Part shown: positions 43,350 through 55,244 of the stretch, one piece after another
How the letters are laid out: every line of letters starts with the position of its first letter
Numbering within the stretch: position 1 is the first letter of the stretch
Assembly: GCA_030549495.1 (NCBI GenBank)
Contig: JAUIRK010000235.1
Location: forward strand, 372,001 to 436,000
Length of the DNA stretch: 64,000 nt
Direction of reading: 5' to 3'
Source of the DNA: Nectonema munidae
Taxonomy: Eukaryota; Nematomorpha; Nectonematoida; Nectonematidae
Program-made: the position numbers and the translations under genes
Notes under the pieces: model-generated
Told to the model about the DNA's origin: nothing
What the model saw: only the letters and a program-made list of their open reading frames with translations
Database searches by the model: none

Positions 43350-45370
43350 AGAACAAGGTCTTATAACCGGGCTAGCTAAGGTCGACCTTTTTCATTTTTT
43401 TTTAGCGTTGTCTCCATTGCTTTCTCAGTTGTGCATCTTCCAGAGAGAGTCCCCATATCTGCTTTCACCACATCTTCCCATGGTTTCTTGGGGCTTCCTT
43501 TTTCTAGTCATAACTTTGTCTCTCACCCTCCTCAGCAAACTTTGTTCATCCATTCTCTTAAGATGGCCCAGCCAACGCAGTCTTTGCTCTACGAAATACC
43601 CATTTATGTCTTCACCTTCTGTCATTTTCCTGAGAACAGCATTTAGGACTTTGTCTAAAAGCGTTTTTCCACAAATCATTCGCAACATTCTCATTTCTGT
43701 TGATTGCATACGCCTGATATCTGATTTTTTCCATAACACAACACTTCTCACACATGCTTTGTACAGTCTTCCTTTTAGCTTCAAAGACAGCGCTTTCTTA
43801 CAAAATACTACAGATATGTCGTTGAATTTTTTCCAAGCGAGTCTTATCCGTGATGTCACAGATTTTACATCTCCATCTCTGCTAAGTACGTCTCCTAAGT
43901 ACCGAAATTCTTTTACAACATTAATTTTGTCTCCCCCAAATATGACCGTATTTTTATTTTCTTCATCAATTTTCTCTTATTTGCAACTACAACAAACAAA
44001 ATTTTTAACCTTTATAAGGACACTACGCACACCTGAACGTGTTTTATGGAACCCACCACATCTTGCATAAACTACACTGAATGGCATTTCTCATAACTCT
44101 TTTCCCGCATTTTGCACGTGGGTCGATATTGCTAATAACTTCATCTAAACATTGAAATTTAAATTTTATCAGCTTCTGCATGCATAGCCTTCACCATCAT
44201 GTTCTTGCCATGTTCCTGTACTTGGCATATCTTTCTTTTCTCCACATTTTATAGTTTTCTTTCTCTTCCTTTAATGCCTTTTTGACGCTATCGTTATTCC
44301 ACCACCACGTTACTTTCATACCGTTACTCTTTGATATTCCACATTCTTTCATTATTTCAGACAATTTTATCCCATTCTGCATCTTTATCGATTGAATCTA
44401 CTTTTTCCATGATTACTTTCTTTTCTTGCAATCTCCATGTTTTGGCTCTGTTTTTGTCAACCTTCTGCTGTCTTATGTCTTTTTTGAGCACCATCCATTA
44501 CCAATATATGGTGTTGCGTCATAACCATTTCACCAAAAAGTGTTTTTACATCTTTAACCTTTTCATCTCTCATTCCAAATGTCATTGGACCACAATGTAA
44601 TCAATCATTGTTTTATTACATCCTGACTCATAAGTAATCAATCTCTCAACATCTTTTTTGAAATAAGTGTTCGCAATCTTCACGTTGAAACTGTCAGCAA
44701 AATCAAGCCAATGCTCTCCCTCAACATTCCTCTTTCCAAAGCCACCATGACTCCATTATACCCGTCACTATCTTTCTACGTATTTTTTATGCACAATCAA
44801 TCCAACTCCATCTTTTCCTAAATTATTGCCACTCCAAAATAATTTGTAGGTTTGATCACCACCTCCAACCATTTTCGTTCCATGATTTTTATAATTCAGT
44901 TCTTGTAGGCCAGCAATAGCTACTTTCCTTCTATAAAGCATGTCAACTAATTCTCCAGTCTTTCCAACTAAGGTACCTACATTACCAGAAGCAATTCTAA
45001 GAGTATGGGTTTGATGTTATTTTCGTTTAGAAATTATATTGTTGATCCTTTTTCGCCCCAATTGCCCGGGGATATTGAATTTGGGAACTGTTGATATCAG
45101 AATTAGTTTTCATTTGCTGCAAAATCATTTTGTTATGGAGCATGGGTTTTTATGGCCGGATGCCCTTCCTGGCGCCAACTATTTTGTATTAGGAAACTGG
45201 AAACCCTTCGTCTTCGCTCACCCAAGAGCTACCCGTCGCTAGAAGGCAGATCTAAAGATTTACTGCTAGAGGCTATTTGAGACGCCTGTCTTTTGAGACA
45301 TTTCAAGAAAAACAAGAGTTCATCCTTATTTCCAGCCTCGGCGTTAGCAGCATTGGAGACAGGCGCATGA
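43350..45370 (-). mobile_element. RTE-like LINE, internally deleted
   Basis: On the minus strand, the leader (45370-45050) shares TTGGCGCCAGGAAGGGCATC and flanking stretches with the 9.5-kb element. The endonuclease (about 45010-44760) reads ASGNVGTLVGKTGELVDMLY, then VAIAGLQELNYKNHG and GKDGVGLIVHKKYVE. A linker at 44197-44382 has WWWNNDSVKKALKEEKENYK. The C-terminal region at 43425-43859 reads AWKKFNDISVVFCKKALSLK, then STEMRMLRMICGKTLLDKVL and RLRWLGHLKRMD. Most of the reverse transcriptase palm is missing between the last two parts. Several breaks. It lies just past the kinase gene's 3' end. Confidence 0.85.
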
Positions 45371-46113
45371 AAATCATAATTGCTACACCCAAATATAATA
45401 GCTTAATATAATCTTCTTTCGCATGCCTTTACAAATAGTATAACACACAGATAACCATACATCGGTATAAAAAGTCTTTTAAGGAATTATATATTTACGT
45501 TTTCTTTAAAAAATGATTTCATAATAAACTTAGAAAGATATCCTTAAATATGCAGCAAACTTTACAACCTTTAATATTTTTTTATTTATACAGATCTCGT
45601 TAAAGCCTTGGAAATATCCATAAATAATGTGGATGTTATCTTTCAGCAAATAGTTTGAATTGAAGATGAAAATTTTTAGTCGTGTACTTGCTGAATCTGT
45701 CACTCATCATACGATTATCATTGCTATGGTTTGTTTTACTGGCATGTGAACAAAGTGATGGTACGAGATCAAAATTTCATTTACTTTTCTGTAGGCAAAA
45801 ATATTTTTTGTGTGACATTAAAATTACTCTTTGGTAAAAACCACATATGTCTGCGCAGAAAGATTTTATAAATTTGTTTTATTTTAATCTAAATTCTTGA
45901 GAAAATCTTTTCATTTTGTTTTCACAAGCCACATTTTCTGAAACTATGTTATTAATAGTCATTTACATTTTTTTATTTTCTCTTTCATCATTGTATCAGA
46001 TAATATTGAAACAAATTGTATATTTTTATTATTTTTTATTCTTATTGTTTCTATGTATAATCTTAGAGGTTTTCGGTCGAATGGCTTTTGGAAATTTCTT
46101 GCAATTAAGGGAA

Positions 46114-48250
46114 TTAACCCATTTAATCCCAACGACACATTTTTTTCAAAAACGATTAAAACTTTAATATCGTATTTAATAAGATCGGTTGCAAGTCACC
46201 TATGCCAAAAAAATTTTACATGAGTCTTTTTTAACTTAAAAAAAGGTGCCCTATATATAGTCAGGTGGGATCAGTGGCGTAGCCAAAAAATGGAAGTTGG
46301 GGGCATGCAAGGAATTTAGGGGGGCATGCAAGGAATTTAGGGGGGCAAGCATATTGGAAATAAAATAAGAACTTTAATTAAGTAGTAAAAATATTTGGTA
46401 TTTGGGGGGCAGAAAAAGTATTTGAGGGGGGGGGGGGGCACTGCCCCCCCCCCCTATGGCTACGCCCCTGGGTGGGATCCAAAGGGTACAAAAACTAAAG
46501 TCGGTTTTATTTATCAAAAAAGGTTTGTTTAAAACAGTAAAAATGATTTATTTCATAAATTAGCATAAATATGTAATTTTATTTTTCATAAAAGATAGAA
46601 AAACATTTGACGTGCAATCCAACTTTGCATTTACGGCATGAAGTTTTAGCTTTTCCTGGATATACTGCACATCGCTTTTGTTTTTCATTCTCCTCCACAA
46701 TATGATCGTAATGATCAAATCTCACTTCGTTGGAAACTCGCGCATCTATCTTTGAAAAAACTATATTTTGCTTTTTTTTGCTTCCTTGGTTTCTTCTGAA
46801 GTAAAAGTTTGCTACTCTTCGTTTGAAAGTCATGTGATCTAAAGGATCGTGTTCATTTGATAGGCTGTTTCTGTATATGATCCACGCATTGTGTAGGAAG
46901 CGTCTACAGCCCAAGCAAAAAAATCCTCTATTGTATTTTGAAACCAAGAAAAGCTGACTTACTTTTATTTTTTTCTTTTCAGCCACTGACTATCTTTCTA
47001 GTTGTTGAAGAGGATTTATTCCAAACCAATTTGAAATCATATTTACCACACCACAGTCTTTCCAGCTCATTATCAAAAAGTTTTCTGGTTCTAAAAGAAC
47101 ATATTCAAAAGAGGCTTTTTCATATCATTTTCTTTGAAAAAAGAACAATTTACTCGATTTGATCTTACAGTTCCTGTGTAACCATACAAAGGTCCTATTT
47201 TTTCTAACAATCTTATGGAAGAAAAAAAGTTATCAGCAAATTTGGAAGATCTTGAATCAATTTCAAAACAACGGAACCTCCAAGTCCAATGTTCTGTTCA
47301 ATCAAATCTCCAGCTCCAGTATAAGACAAACAATTCGCTAAATAACCTGAAGGTGTACATAAACACCAAATCTTATATCCAAAGCGTATTGGCTTCCCCT
47401 TTATAAATTGCTTTGCAGAATGCCGACCATAGTATGGAATCATAGCTTCGTCAATGGATATATTTTGTTCAGCAGGAAAGTATTTGATAAAATTCTGATT
47501 GATTTTGCTCAAAAATTCTCTGACTTTGAAAAGCTTATCGTTGTTTATTTGTTCGTTATTTGCCAAATTGAAGAACTTCAAAATTTTCATCAAAACTATT
47601 TCTTGTCATGCTTGAGGCAATTGCTGGATTATATACATCATCATTCTTTTCCCAATACATTCGTTTTCTTGGCAAGCACGATATTCCAGATGTAATCAAA
47701 ATGGCTATAAAAACTTTAATTTCTTCTTCATTTAACGTGAATTGATGATTACCTCTTTGTCTTGAATATCTAATGGATTCAGAAAAGATAAATATGATAA
47801 CTTCATTATCAAAAAAATTTTCAAACAATTCAACCGGCGAATATTCGTTTTCTTTGTAAATGTTTGATGGTCCATTCCATAAAAACTTAGAAGACATGTC
47901 AGGCAAATCTTTTTTAGAGTATTTATGTGAATTTAAACATTTTTTATTATGTGAGAGTTTTCTTCTTTTCCTTCGAACTGCTTCATTGGAATCAGCTGAA
48001 AGTGATGATGACTGGGAATAATTCACAGAAGCGTAATCGCTAAAATTACAAGTACTTGATGATAAAAGCTGTCTTTTGTTCAAATTGTCAATAGTCCCAT
48101 CTACATCTCCATCATCACTATCTTCATCTGTAATACAGCCTACTTGTTCAGGGGGAGTTATAAAAAATTTTCCATTCTCAAAACTTTCCATATTTTCAAT
48201 ATATTCGATTACATCATTTACATCCATTTTATTTGTTTTATCTAACAAAA
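46114..48250 (-). mobile_element. piggyBac transposon relic A
   Basis: The transposase is on the minus strand. N-terminal ORF at 47556-48248: an acidic start MDVNDVIEYIENMESFENGK, then SPVELFENFFDNEVIIFIFS and ALPRK-like CLPRKRMYWEKNDD. Next frame at 47213-47593: ISIDEAMIPYYGRHSAKQFI and [12 protein letters not shown], the catalytic region. C-terminus at 46579-46986: FKRRVANFYFRRNQG and the Cys/His finger KTSCRKCKVGLHVKCFSIFY. At least two frame changes. The 3' end TTAACCCATTTAATCCCAAC begins at 46114 and shares its first 13 bases with MITE copies 2-4. A possible decayed 5' end (GGTAGGGATTAAATG) is near 49027, but this is weak. Confidence 0.88.
46272..46470. mobile_element. non-autonomous hAT element nested in piggyBac
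   Basis: The ends CAGTGGCGTAGCC and GGCTACGCCCCTG are inverted repeats. Exact 8-bp duplications GGTGGGAT lie at 46264-46271 and 46471-46478. The 199-bp interior has a direct 22-base duplication around GGCATGCAAGGAATTTAGG and G/C homopolymer runs. It sits between the piggyBac transposase end and its terminal repeat, so it is the younger insertion. Confidence 0.95.
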
Positions 48251-48259
48251 ATAAAGTTT

Positions 48260-50590
48260 ATAAAATAAATAAAATAATAAATTTTAATTTAATAATATAA
48301 TATTTTTTTATTTATCCAATATAAATAAAAAAAGTTGTTCTTATTTTGTTTTTTAAGTAAAAATTACATTGAAAGTTTGTTTTATTGAAAAATAATTTTT
48401 TTTCATTTAAAGATTCCTATTGATCCTAGCGTCCTATAAATAAGACAGTATATTCCATCATTATTAAAAAACTTAATGAAAAAATAACTGAAAAAACAAA
48501 ATTTATTGATTATTTAAAATGTTTTAAATAATCCTATGACACAAAACAATTAAAAAATATGTATAGGTCGAAGTAAATTAACTTACAAAATAATTGCCTT
48601 AAAAATGATGAAAACTGTCAGTTCAGACGCACAGAGAATAAGCAAGTAGATGAAAAATCAATATTTTTTGATTGATTGTAAAATCTATTTTCTTTGTGCG
48701 TATGACAGGCCCATTTGTGATAGATTAAAAATAATGGAATTACAGTTTTTTTCATATTAACATTAGTTGCTTGCTATAATATTTTTTTCCTTTTTGCGTG
48801 TTTTATATAATTGCCTTCTTCTTCTTAATCTTTTGTCAATTTTGACGGATTTATTATTTCGCTCGTCTCCTTTTTTAACCAATACTTAGAAAAGTACAAT
48901 TATATTAAATAGAAATCAACAGTTGTTAATAGTTCGTGGAAATTTTAGTTAATGCTAAATTGGTTTAAGGAATCAGGGATAAGAATATAAAAGATAATTT
49001 CGCCAGAATTTCATTATCGTTTTAACGGTAGGGATTAAATGAAAGAAAATTTAAAAAGAAGAAAGTAACAAAATAATAATGATATGGAATTTAATTTGGA
49101 AGAACTTAAAATTTTTAGAATGGCAATTAATTTCCTTAGACTATTACAAGATTATTATCTTTTGTTACGTCGTTTAGGTGAATGAAAGATCTACTGACTA
49201 GTCATTAAAACTAACAAACTAATTTTAATATTTAATAATAATAATGAAAACAGCTTTTAAGATCGAAAAGCATGAAGGATTAAACCCAAAAAGGTGGATT
49301 CAACTGAAAAGTCAACTCGTTTTTTCTACCTGTTAATCTTGTGACGGATAGTGCAACATTACCGCGGATATATTATAATTTATCAATTCCTTTTATAAGT
49401 AAATAAATTTATTTAAATCTATTTTTGTTATAAAATCGAACATAAGATGTATATTCAATATTAGATGGAGGGGTCATTTTATTTCAAAAACAAACAAACA
49501 TGTAATGACAATGCGAGGTTAAAAATGAATATATTTTGGAGGCGCTTCAAAGGAGGTCTTGCAACTTCATCGAGATTTCATAAATAATTCATTTTTAAAA
49601 TTTTAAACAAAATACACGTAACATTTTCTTTTGTAATATTAATGTAAAAGAAAATTCTGAAAGAAATGAGAAAAGCGGGAAATGAAAGAAAAAAGCAAGA
49701 TTTGTAGCTCAATTAAAAGAGTTTTGAAGTATATCATGAAGAGAAAAGTTTATCAAGAGAGAAAGTATTTCCTTTAACTTAATTTAAAAAGAAGTTATTC
49801 TCTACAACGAACTCAAAAAAAGAAATGAAAATTTAAGTTGATTTACAATTAGTGATAGGACGAATAATCTAGAATCGTGTTTTCCTCAGTCCTGATTTTT
49901 TCATTTTTAGGAATATATATAAAATTAAATTTGTAAACCTATTTTAAAATTTAACACAAAATAATTAAAAAAAATTAACTGATAATTTTAGCTACTAACA
50001 TTTAATATAGTAAAAAAAAAGAGAAAATCAAATGATTGAAAAATTTAGTGTTCCTGTAAGAATCAAAAAAATAATAAATATAATCTCATTATTACTTTGT
50101 TTTTGTTCTATATAAATAAGGAAAATGCTTAATAATATTTTCACCTATGTGTGAGTGTTGTTTTATTTTTTTAAGACCCGGCATCTGAATGGTACAAAAC
50201 TTTGGTATCGTCCCATCACAATTAATAATGCTATGAAAAGATAAAATCAACGTCTATTCGAGGACATTTTTCTTTCAATGGATTTTTTCAAAATAAAATT
50301 TGGTATTGACAAACTTTACTAATTATAAAATTTATTTTGTCCCGCGAGAAATAAAAAAAACAACTGAAGAGTAAAGAAAGCGAGAAGAGAAAAATTACGT
50401 TAAGAGATTTTTGGAAATCTTTGTGCTATATAAGAGAACCAATGAAAATTCCTATTTTTAAAATAAATATTCAAAATTTAAAAATAGCAGATAAATTTTC
50501 TTAATATGTTATGTTTTTTAAAGGATGGGTCATAATATGTTAATTTTAATTTTATTTTTTCATATTATCTTCATAGTTTTTTATGTCAAA
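48260..50590. other. AT-rich intergenic stretch, nothing recognised
   Basis: No open frame above background, RNA gene or convincing repeat was found, apart from the possible decayed piggyBac 5' end near 49027. Confidence 0.5.
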
Positions 50591-50595
50591 TAATT

Positions 50596-50690
50596 TTTAG
50601 CGTCCGGTGTTGAGAGCCCCATAGCATGTACCGCTTGGCTTTACAGCTGAAAGTGAGGGATTCGATCCCCTAGGCTTCCTTAACTCATAA
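50596..50690 (+). mobile_element. tRNA-derived SINE fragment (family 1)
   Basis: TAGCATGTACCGCTTGGCTT followed by ACAGCTGAAAG and the B-box GGGATTCGATCCCCTAGGCTT. It aligns base for base in large part with the head of the SINE at 3041-3214 in opposite orientation. No (AACC)n tail or duplication is visible, so it is truncated or old. Confidence 0.55.
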
Positions 50691-51310
50691 AAAATCATAA
50701 TAAAAATTTCTAACTTATTTTCATAATACAAGTGTTTAGAGTTGGTATCTCTTAGTAAATAAAAGTATTTTGGACTTTTCAGTACTACTTAATGGAAATC
50801 GATATACCTTACAAAATATATTATTTGACCAAAATTCGACTTTTAGGATTCTTAAAACATGATCTTTTTTTCATAAACTTTCAGAATGGTCAATTGTTTT
50901 ATATCAAAAATTCTATTTAAAATAAATGAAAACCACTATATTTGAAGCATTAGAGTGAAGTAAAATAATTATTATTGGAACAAGAGCCACGTATAAATTT
51001 TACAATTGCAACATTAGATTCAAGTTTGTTTTTTTTTAAATGTAAAAATTTGATTTGGTGATAACTGCCTTTATTCTGTATTTGACTAAGTAAATGGATA
51101 TAATTGTTTTTTTTCAGAAAATTTTTTTTCTAGAGATAAAAAATTTTAATTCATAATTTTTACATGTGTTTTATAGATAGAATCAATTGACGCATTTGTT
51201 AGTTATATAAATTATAATACTATATTTCTTTTGGGTTAAGGAAATGATTAAGTACCATTTTCAAATTTTCTTTTGCCATTAAATGAAAAAGCAAAAAAAT
51301 TCATGATCGT

Positions 51311-51316
51311 TTTATT
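51311..51316 (-). promoter_or_regulatory. AATAAA polyadenylation signal
   Basis: AATAAA on the minus strand, about 25 bases past the stop codon of the dehydrogenase gene. Confidence 0.6.
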
Positions 51317-51340
51317 AAAATTAGATTTAAAAAAGTATTT

Positions 51341-52264
51341 TTACTTCTCAGTCTTCATTCTGCGTCTTCTTTGGAGAATCTGATGAAAATAGTTGTAGAA
51401 CAGGGAATCACAAAGTTGTCTAGGAAGAATGGCATAGGAGATGGATGTTATGAGACCTATTACTCCATGATACACGTATGCATGTGTGTTTCTTTGATAG
51501 CCAATCATCTTTATCGCAGATTTCACATAATCTTGGGCTGTGGGGCGCCATCTTGTTGGATTGAGTGGAATCAAATTGCTCACAACTTGAACAGGCATCA
51601 CATTTTGAATGAAGATGTTTCGGTGATGCTTCATCTCGATGCTCAGTGTTTCGGAGAAGTGTGCGAGACCAGCTTTCGACGCAGCATAGACACTCATAAA
51701 GGGAGACGCGTAAATCCCGGAAAAAGACGAAATGTGTACGATTACCCCTTTTTCATTCGGCAACATCTTCTTTAGGGCGAGTTGTGTAAGCTGGATCGAA
51801 GTTTGCAGATTGAGATGTAATATTTTTTTAATCACACTTCTCTCCTGCTCCTCAAAACTCGTCACTTCTCCAAAACCAGCATTATTGATGAATACGCCGA
51901 GTTTACTTTTATTCATGAAGGAATCTAATTGCGTGATTGGCAAATCTTCTTGAGATAAATCACATTCAAAGATATCTGTTTGAACACGAAATTTCTTCCC
52001 AATATTTTCCCCCATCTCCAACAACTCCTGCTTGCCAATTCCGATTAATCCGATGTTGAAGCCAAGTTCAGCCAATTGTAGAGCGTATTCACGACCAATC
52101 CCTGATGTAGGACCGGTAACAATGGCCCAATTTCCAAAATTGAGTAAATCACTTCTATCTCTTGCAGTGAATTTTACGTACCAATAAATGAAGATATATT
52201 TCCACAATTGACAAAAGAGGTATAAACTGAGAAGGAAGAAGAAAAATATGGAAAAGTATGACAT
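51341..52264 (-). CDS. membrane-anchored short-chain dehydrogenase/reductase
   Basis: A single uninterrupted frame of 307 residues. A hydrophobic N-terminal segment (about 4-30, FSIFFFFLLSLYLFCQLW) suggests an ER-membrane anchor. The Rossmann cofactor motif TGPTSGIG is residues 50-57, NNAG is 127-130, the catalytic Ser is S180 in HISS, and Y193/K197 form YAASK. Spacing between S180 and Y193 is normal for the family. Length and layout fit the 17-beta-hydroxysteroid dehydrogenase 12/3-oxoacyl-CoA reductase and HSDL-like group, which reduce 3-oxoacyl-CoA or steroids with NADPH. The exact substrate cannot be told. The basic C-terminus RRRRMKTEK is not a canonical KKxx signal. Start: the first ATG, just ahead of the anchor. 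It has no introns, unlike the other two genes. An AATAAA follows the stop. Confidence 0.9.
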   Translation of the reverse strand: MSYFSIFFFFLLSLYLFCQLWKYIFIYWYVKFTARDRSDLLNFGNWAIVTGPTSGIGREYALQLAELGFNIGLIGIGKQELLEMGENIGKKFRVQTDIFECDLSQEDLPITQLDSFMNKSKLGVFINNAGFGEVTSFEEQERSVIKKILHLNLQTSIQLTQLALKKMLPNEKGVIVHISSFSGIYASPFMSVYAASKAGLAHFSETLSIEMKHHRNIFIQNVMPVQVVSNLIPLNPTRWRPTAQDYVKSAIKMIGYQRNTHAYVYHGVIGLITSISYAILPRQLCDSLFYNYFHQILQRRRRMKTEK

Positions 52265-52269
52265 CTTCT

Positions 52270-53355
52270 AAACAAATTTTTAAAGTTTTTAACTTCCTCA
52301 ACTACTTGACACACATTTTTCATGGACCATTAAATTTTTGTATAAATTCTTGATACGATAAAAACAAAAAGAGCTTGTGCTCTAGTCCTAATTCTCATTA
52401 CAAAATCATTGCTAAGTTGATAAATTGTTTCCTTTTAGCGGGCTTTATTTTCCAAAGGAACATGGGAGACAACACGTGATAATTTTTAGTAACTTTGCCG
52501 AACGTACGAGAGAAATTAATCGGTATGGATAAATTAAATTGAAGTAAACCATATCAAAATAAATTTTTTTTTGAATTATTTATATTTCATTTATAGATTA
52601 TTTATATCAAAATCAAACACAGCAATTTTCTTATAAATAGTCAACGAAGTTGTATCCCTTAAATATATATGTGTATGTATATCAAATCATAAACAAAGAC
52701 AAATGACTCTATAAATTGGGTCATGAGGGGTTGTTTCATGTCCTCATACTTTTATTGTTCTGATAGAAAGTGTCTAAAAATTATGCATAGTAAATATTTG
52801 TAATTTTTTGTTGTCTCATAAATATTGTTATAAATTCTCTTCTTTTTTTTGCATTTTGGATTCATGATCAAATACATGTGTAGAGCAATATAAAAAATAA
52901 AAAGGGCCCATACACTTTAAAACAAAAGACGGTAAAAATATATTTGTTCGCTAAAATGCAAATTTCGCTACAGTTTGAACACTAGCATGTACGCATCTTT
53001 ACTTTGAGATATGAAAATGTGAATTATGACTACTTACATTAAAGAAGGTGTTTAAATGCTGCTTTTTCGAGATTGGCCTCTTTCTTTCTTTTTCTATCTA
53101 TCTATATTCGTTTAGCTGGAGGGTGGCAGAGAGTAAACAATGCATAGAAATTTTGAAATGCAGTGATACATTAAAAGTAAGAACATTCTTCACTTAGCTT
53201 TCTTTTTGACGTATGGAAAAATTGTGAAAAGTGCTTCACATAAAAATTCACGTTTATCTTGGAATTTTTTTCCAAAATTTGATACCCTTTGAAGCCACCA
53301 TACTCCTCAATTTTTAATTTTGCAATTACTTCTAAAAATGATATAACACTCTACT
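52270..53355. other. intergenic, likely 5' flank of the dehydrogenase
   Basis: AT-rich, with no coding frame recognised. It contains the upstream region of the minus-strand dehydrogenase gene; no core promoter element could be identified confidently. Confidence 0.45.
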
Positions 53356-53360
53356 CCTAT

Positions 53361-55240
53361 TTTAACCCTCGTTTGACGGACTCTATGTTTTTTTCCGCTT
53401 ACAACATTCAAACGTCAATTACGGAAAATTTTATTATAAAAGTCTTATTAACGATTACCATGTAAATGTTCATAACATAATGAAGTTTAATATTTTAAGA
53501 AAAAAATTATAATTGTGTTTCCTATTTTTTCAGGAAGAATGAAAATGTCAAATTTTAAAGAAAAATTAAAATAGATGGCGTTAAAAAAATTTATAAGCAA
53601 TTTGAACAGACAACTTTAGAATGATTTTTACACACCAAATTTTTACATTTTGTGCATTGTTTTGAGGTTCTATTTCTTTTTGAAACACAGAGGGAACAGG
53701 AGGCTTTGTTTGAAGATGTCTGCGCAACTTCAGTACAATTTTCAAAGCCATAGTAAGACAATAAGTGTTGACGTCTAAGGATAATTCTGAAGTGAGAGAT
53801 CTAACCCTCACTGACTCTTCCGCTATTCGACGCACCAACATTTTTATAAACATCTTCCTTCGCTCTGCTTCATGTTGGAAAATTCTCCAGAAGAGTTAAA
53901 CTTTGCAATTACCCACGAATTTAGAACACTTATATCAAGATAATTAGAAAAGGCAGCAAAAGTCCATCTTCTATTGGGTTTATATGATTTATAAGCTCTT
54001 ACCATTTTGTTAACGACATCAACTGCCCCTTTGAATTCGTTATACGCGAGTAAGCTTTCAGGTTTTGATGCGGTACTCCTTATTTGTACGTTTTTATATT
54101 GTGAAGACATACTGTACACAACTTTGAAGTTTCGCACAGCGTGACGTTTAGGGATGTAAGCCGCCCCCAATGAAACATAGTTAGAGTAAATTATCCTACT
54201 ATCAGATTCGCTACGTTTGAGCTCTTTAAGATACGGAGGCCTAAATACGAGGTTTCGCACAGGGAAATATTACTTTCACTACACCATATACTCGTGAAAA
54301 ACCTGTCAGTATAGATGCCGCAGCCCTCAGGAATATTACTATTTTCTAAAAGGCGCTTACAAATATTCAATCCTGAAAAATAACTTGAATCAGAGAGTCC
54401 GCTAACATACATTTCTGGGGACAAGCAATAATAAAACTGCATCATTTATATGATATAATTTCCTCCCATTGTGTCTTTTTTTAGGATCGTATATTTTGAT
54501 TGGGCATCCTCCCCTAAACGCTACAAGCTGTTCATCTATGGTAACGGCAGAATGAGGATTCCAATACAATGGAAACACCTTATAAAAATGGTCATGTATT
54601 TTCGTATAGGACTAATCTTGTCGTTAGAATTTCTTTGATTCATTTTATCAAAGCCTACGAATAAGTGAATGAGAGTGAGCATATCTCTCCCCAAACAACT
54701 TTGTAAAAAGGGCTTCCGGCTTTAGAAAACAAATCGGCAGCTTTGACTTTCTGGTCTCCATTTTGGCCAATGTAAATCAATGAGCCAAAATAGGCTAAGA
54801 GGTGGGACACACTAAACTTTATGTAGCAATGATACAGGTTTGAGTACTTTAAATTTGTCGATCTTAAAAACAAATTTTTGCATCTCAAATATCAGAATCA
54901 ACAATGAAGCCTACGAAAATCTTGGTTTACGAACAATTACGTTCACGTTTTTCACCTCTGAATCTAAACTTCGTATCTACTAAATTTTCAAGGAATGATT
55001 TTTTGAAAAATTAAAATAACGGAACAGGAGGTCTAGAAACTGCATCTCTATATTTATGCTTTCTCTTCTTCCAAAACCACTAGTTCTGGGTTCCCAGAAA
55101 TATTCAGTCGAATCAGCAATAAGATTTTGATCATAAAAATTAACCTCACTTGATGTACTCGAGGATTAAGAAGTACAATTTTGTGAATCCGAAAAAGTTG
55201 AGGAAGATTCAATAGACGACATTATGAAACAAAGAAAATA
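53361..55240 (-). mobile_element. piggyBac transposon relic C
   Basis: Minus-strand order: N-terminus MSSIESSSTFSDSQNC near 55222; transposase start at 54655-54888 (FSVSHLLAYFGSLIYIGQNG); core at 54191-54445 (NIPEGCGIYTDRFFTSIWCS). Late region at 53844-54260: YNEFKGAVDVVNKMVRAYKS and NRRWTFAAFSNYLDISVLNS. The C-terminal Cys-rich finger at about 53577-53680 reads RTSKQCTKCKNLVCKNHSKV and CSNCL in its own frame. There are multiple frame changes and a stop near the N-terminus. The 3' end may be TTAACCCTCGTTTGACGG at about 53363. No matching 5' end was found. Different in sequence from relics A, B and D. Confidence 0.87.
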
Positions 55241-55244
55241 GTGG

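Noticed and set aside
43336-44070. A 244-residue plus-strand open frame just past the kinase gene
   Set aside because: It is the reverse-strand shadow of the LINE C-terminal region, which reads convincingly on the minus strand (MLRMICGKTLLDKVL, RLRWLGHLKRM).
50596-50690. Considered as a functional tRNA gene
   Set aside because: The B-box is good but no full cloverleaf with acceptor stem pairs; it matches the SINE at 3041-3214.
51371-51953. Plus-strand open frames across the dehydrogenase gene
   Set aside because: They are antisense shadows of a gene with complete catalytic motifs on the minus strand.
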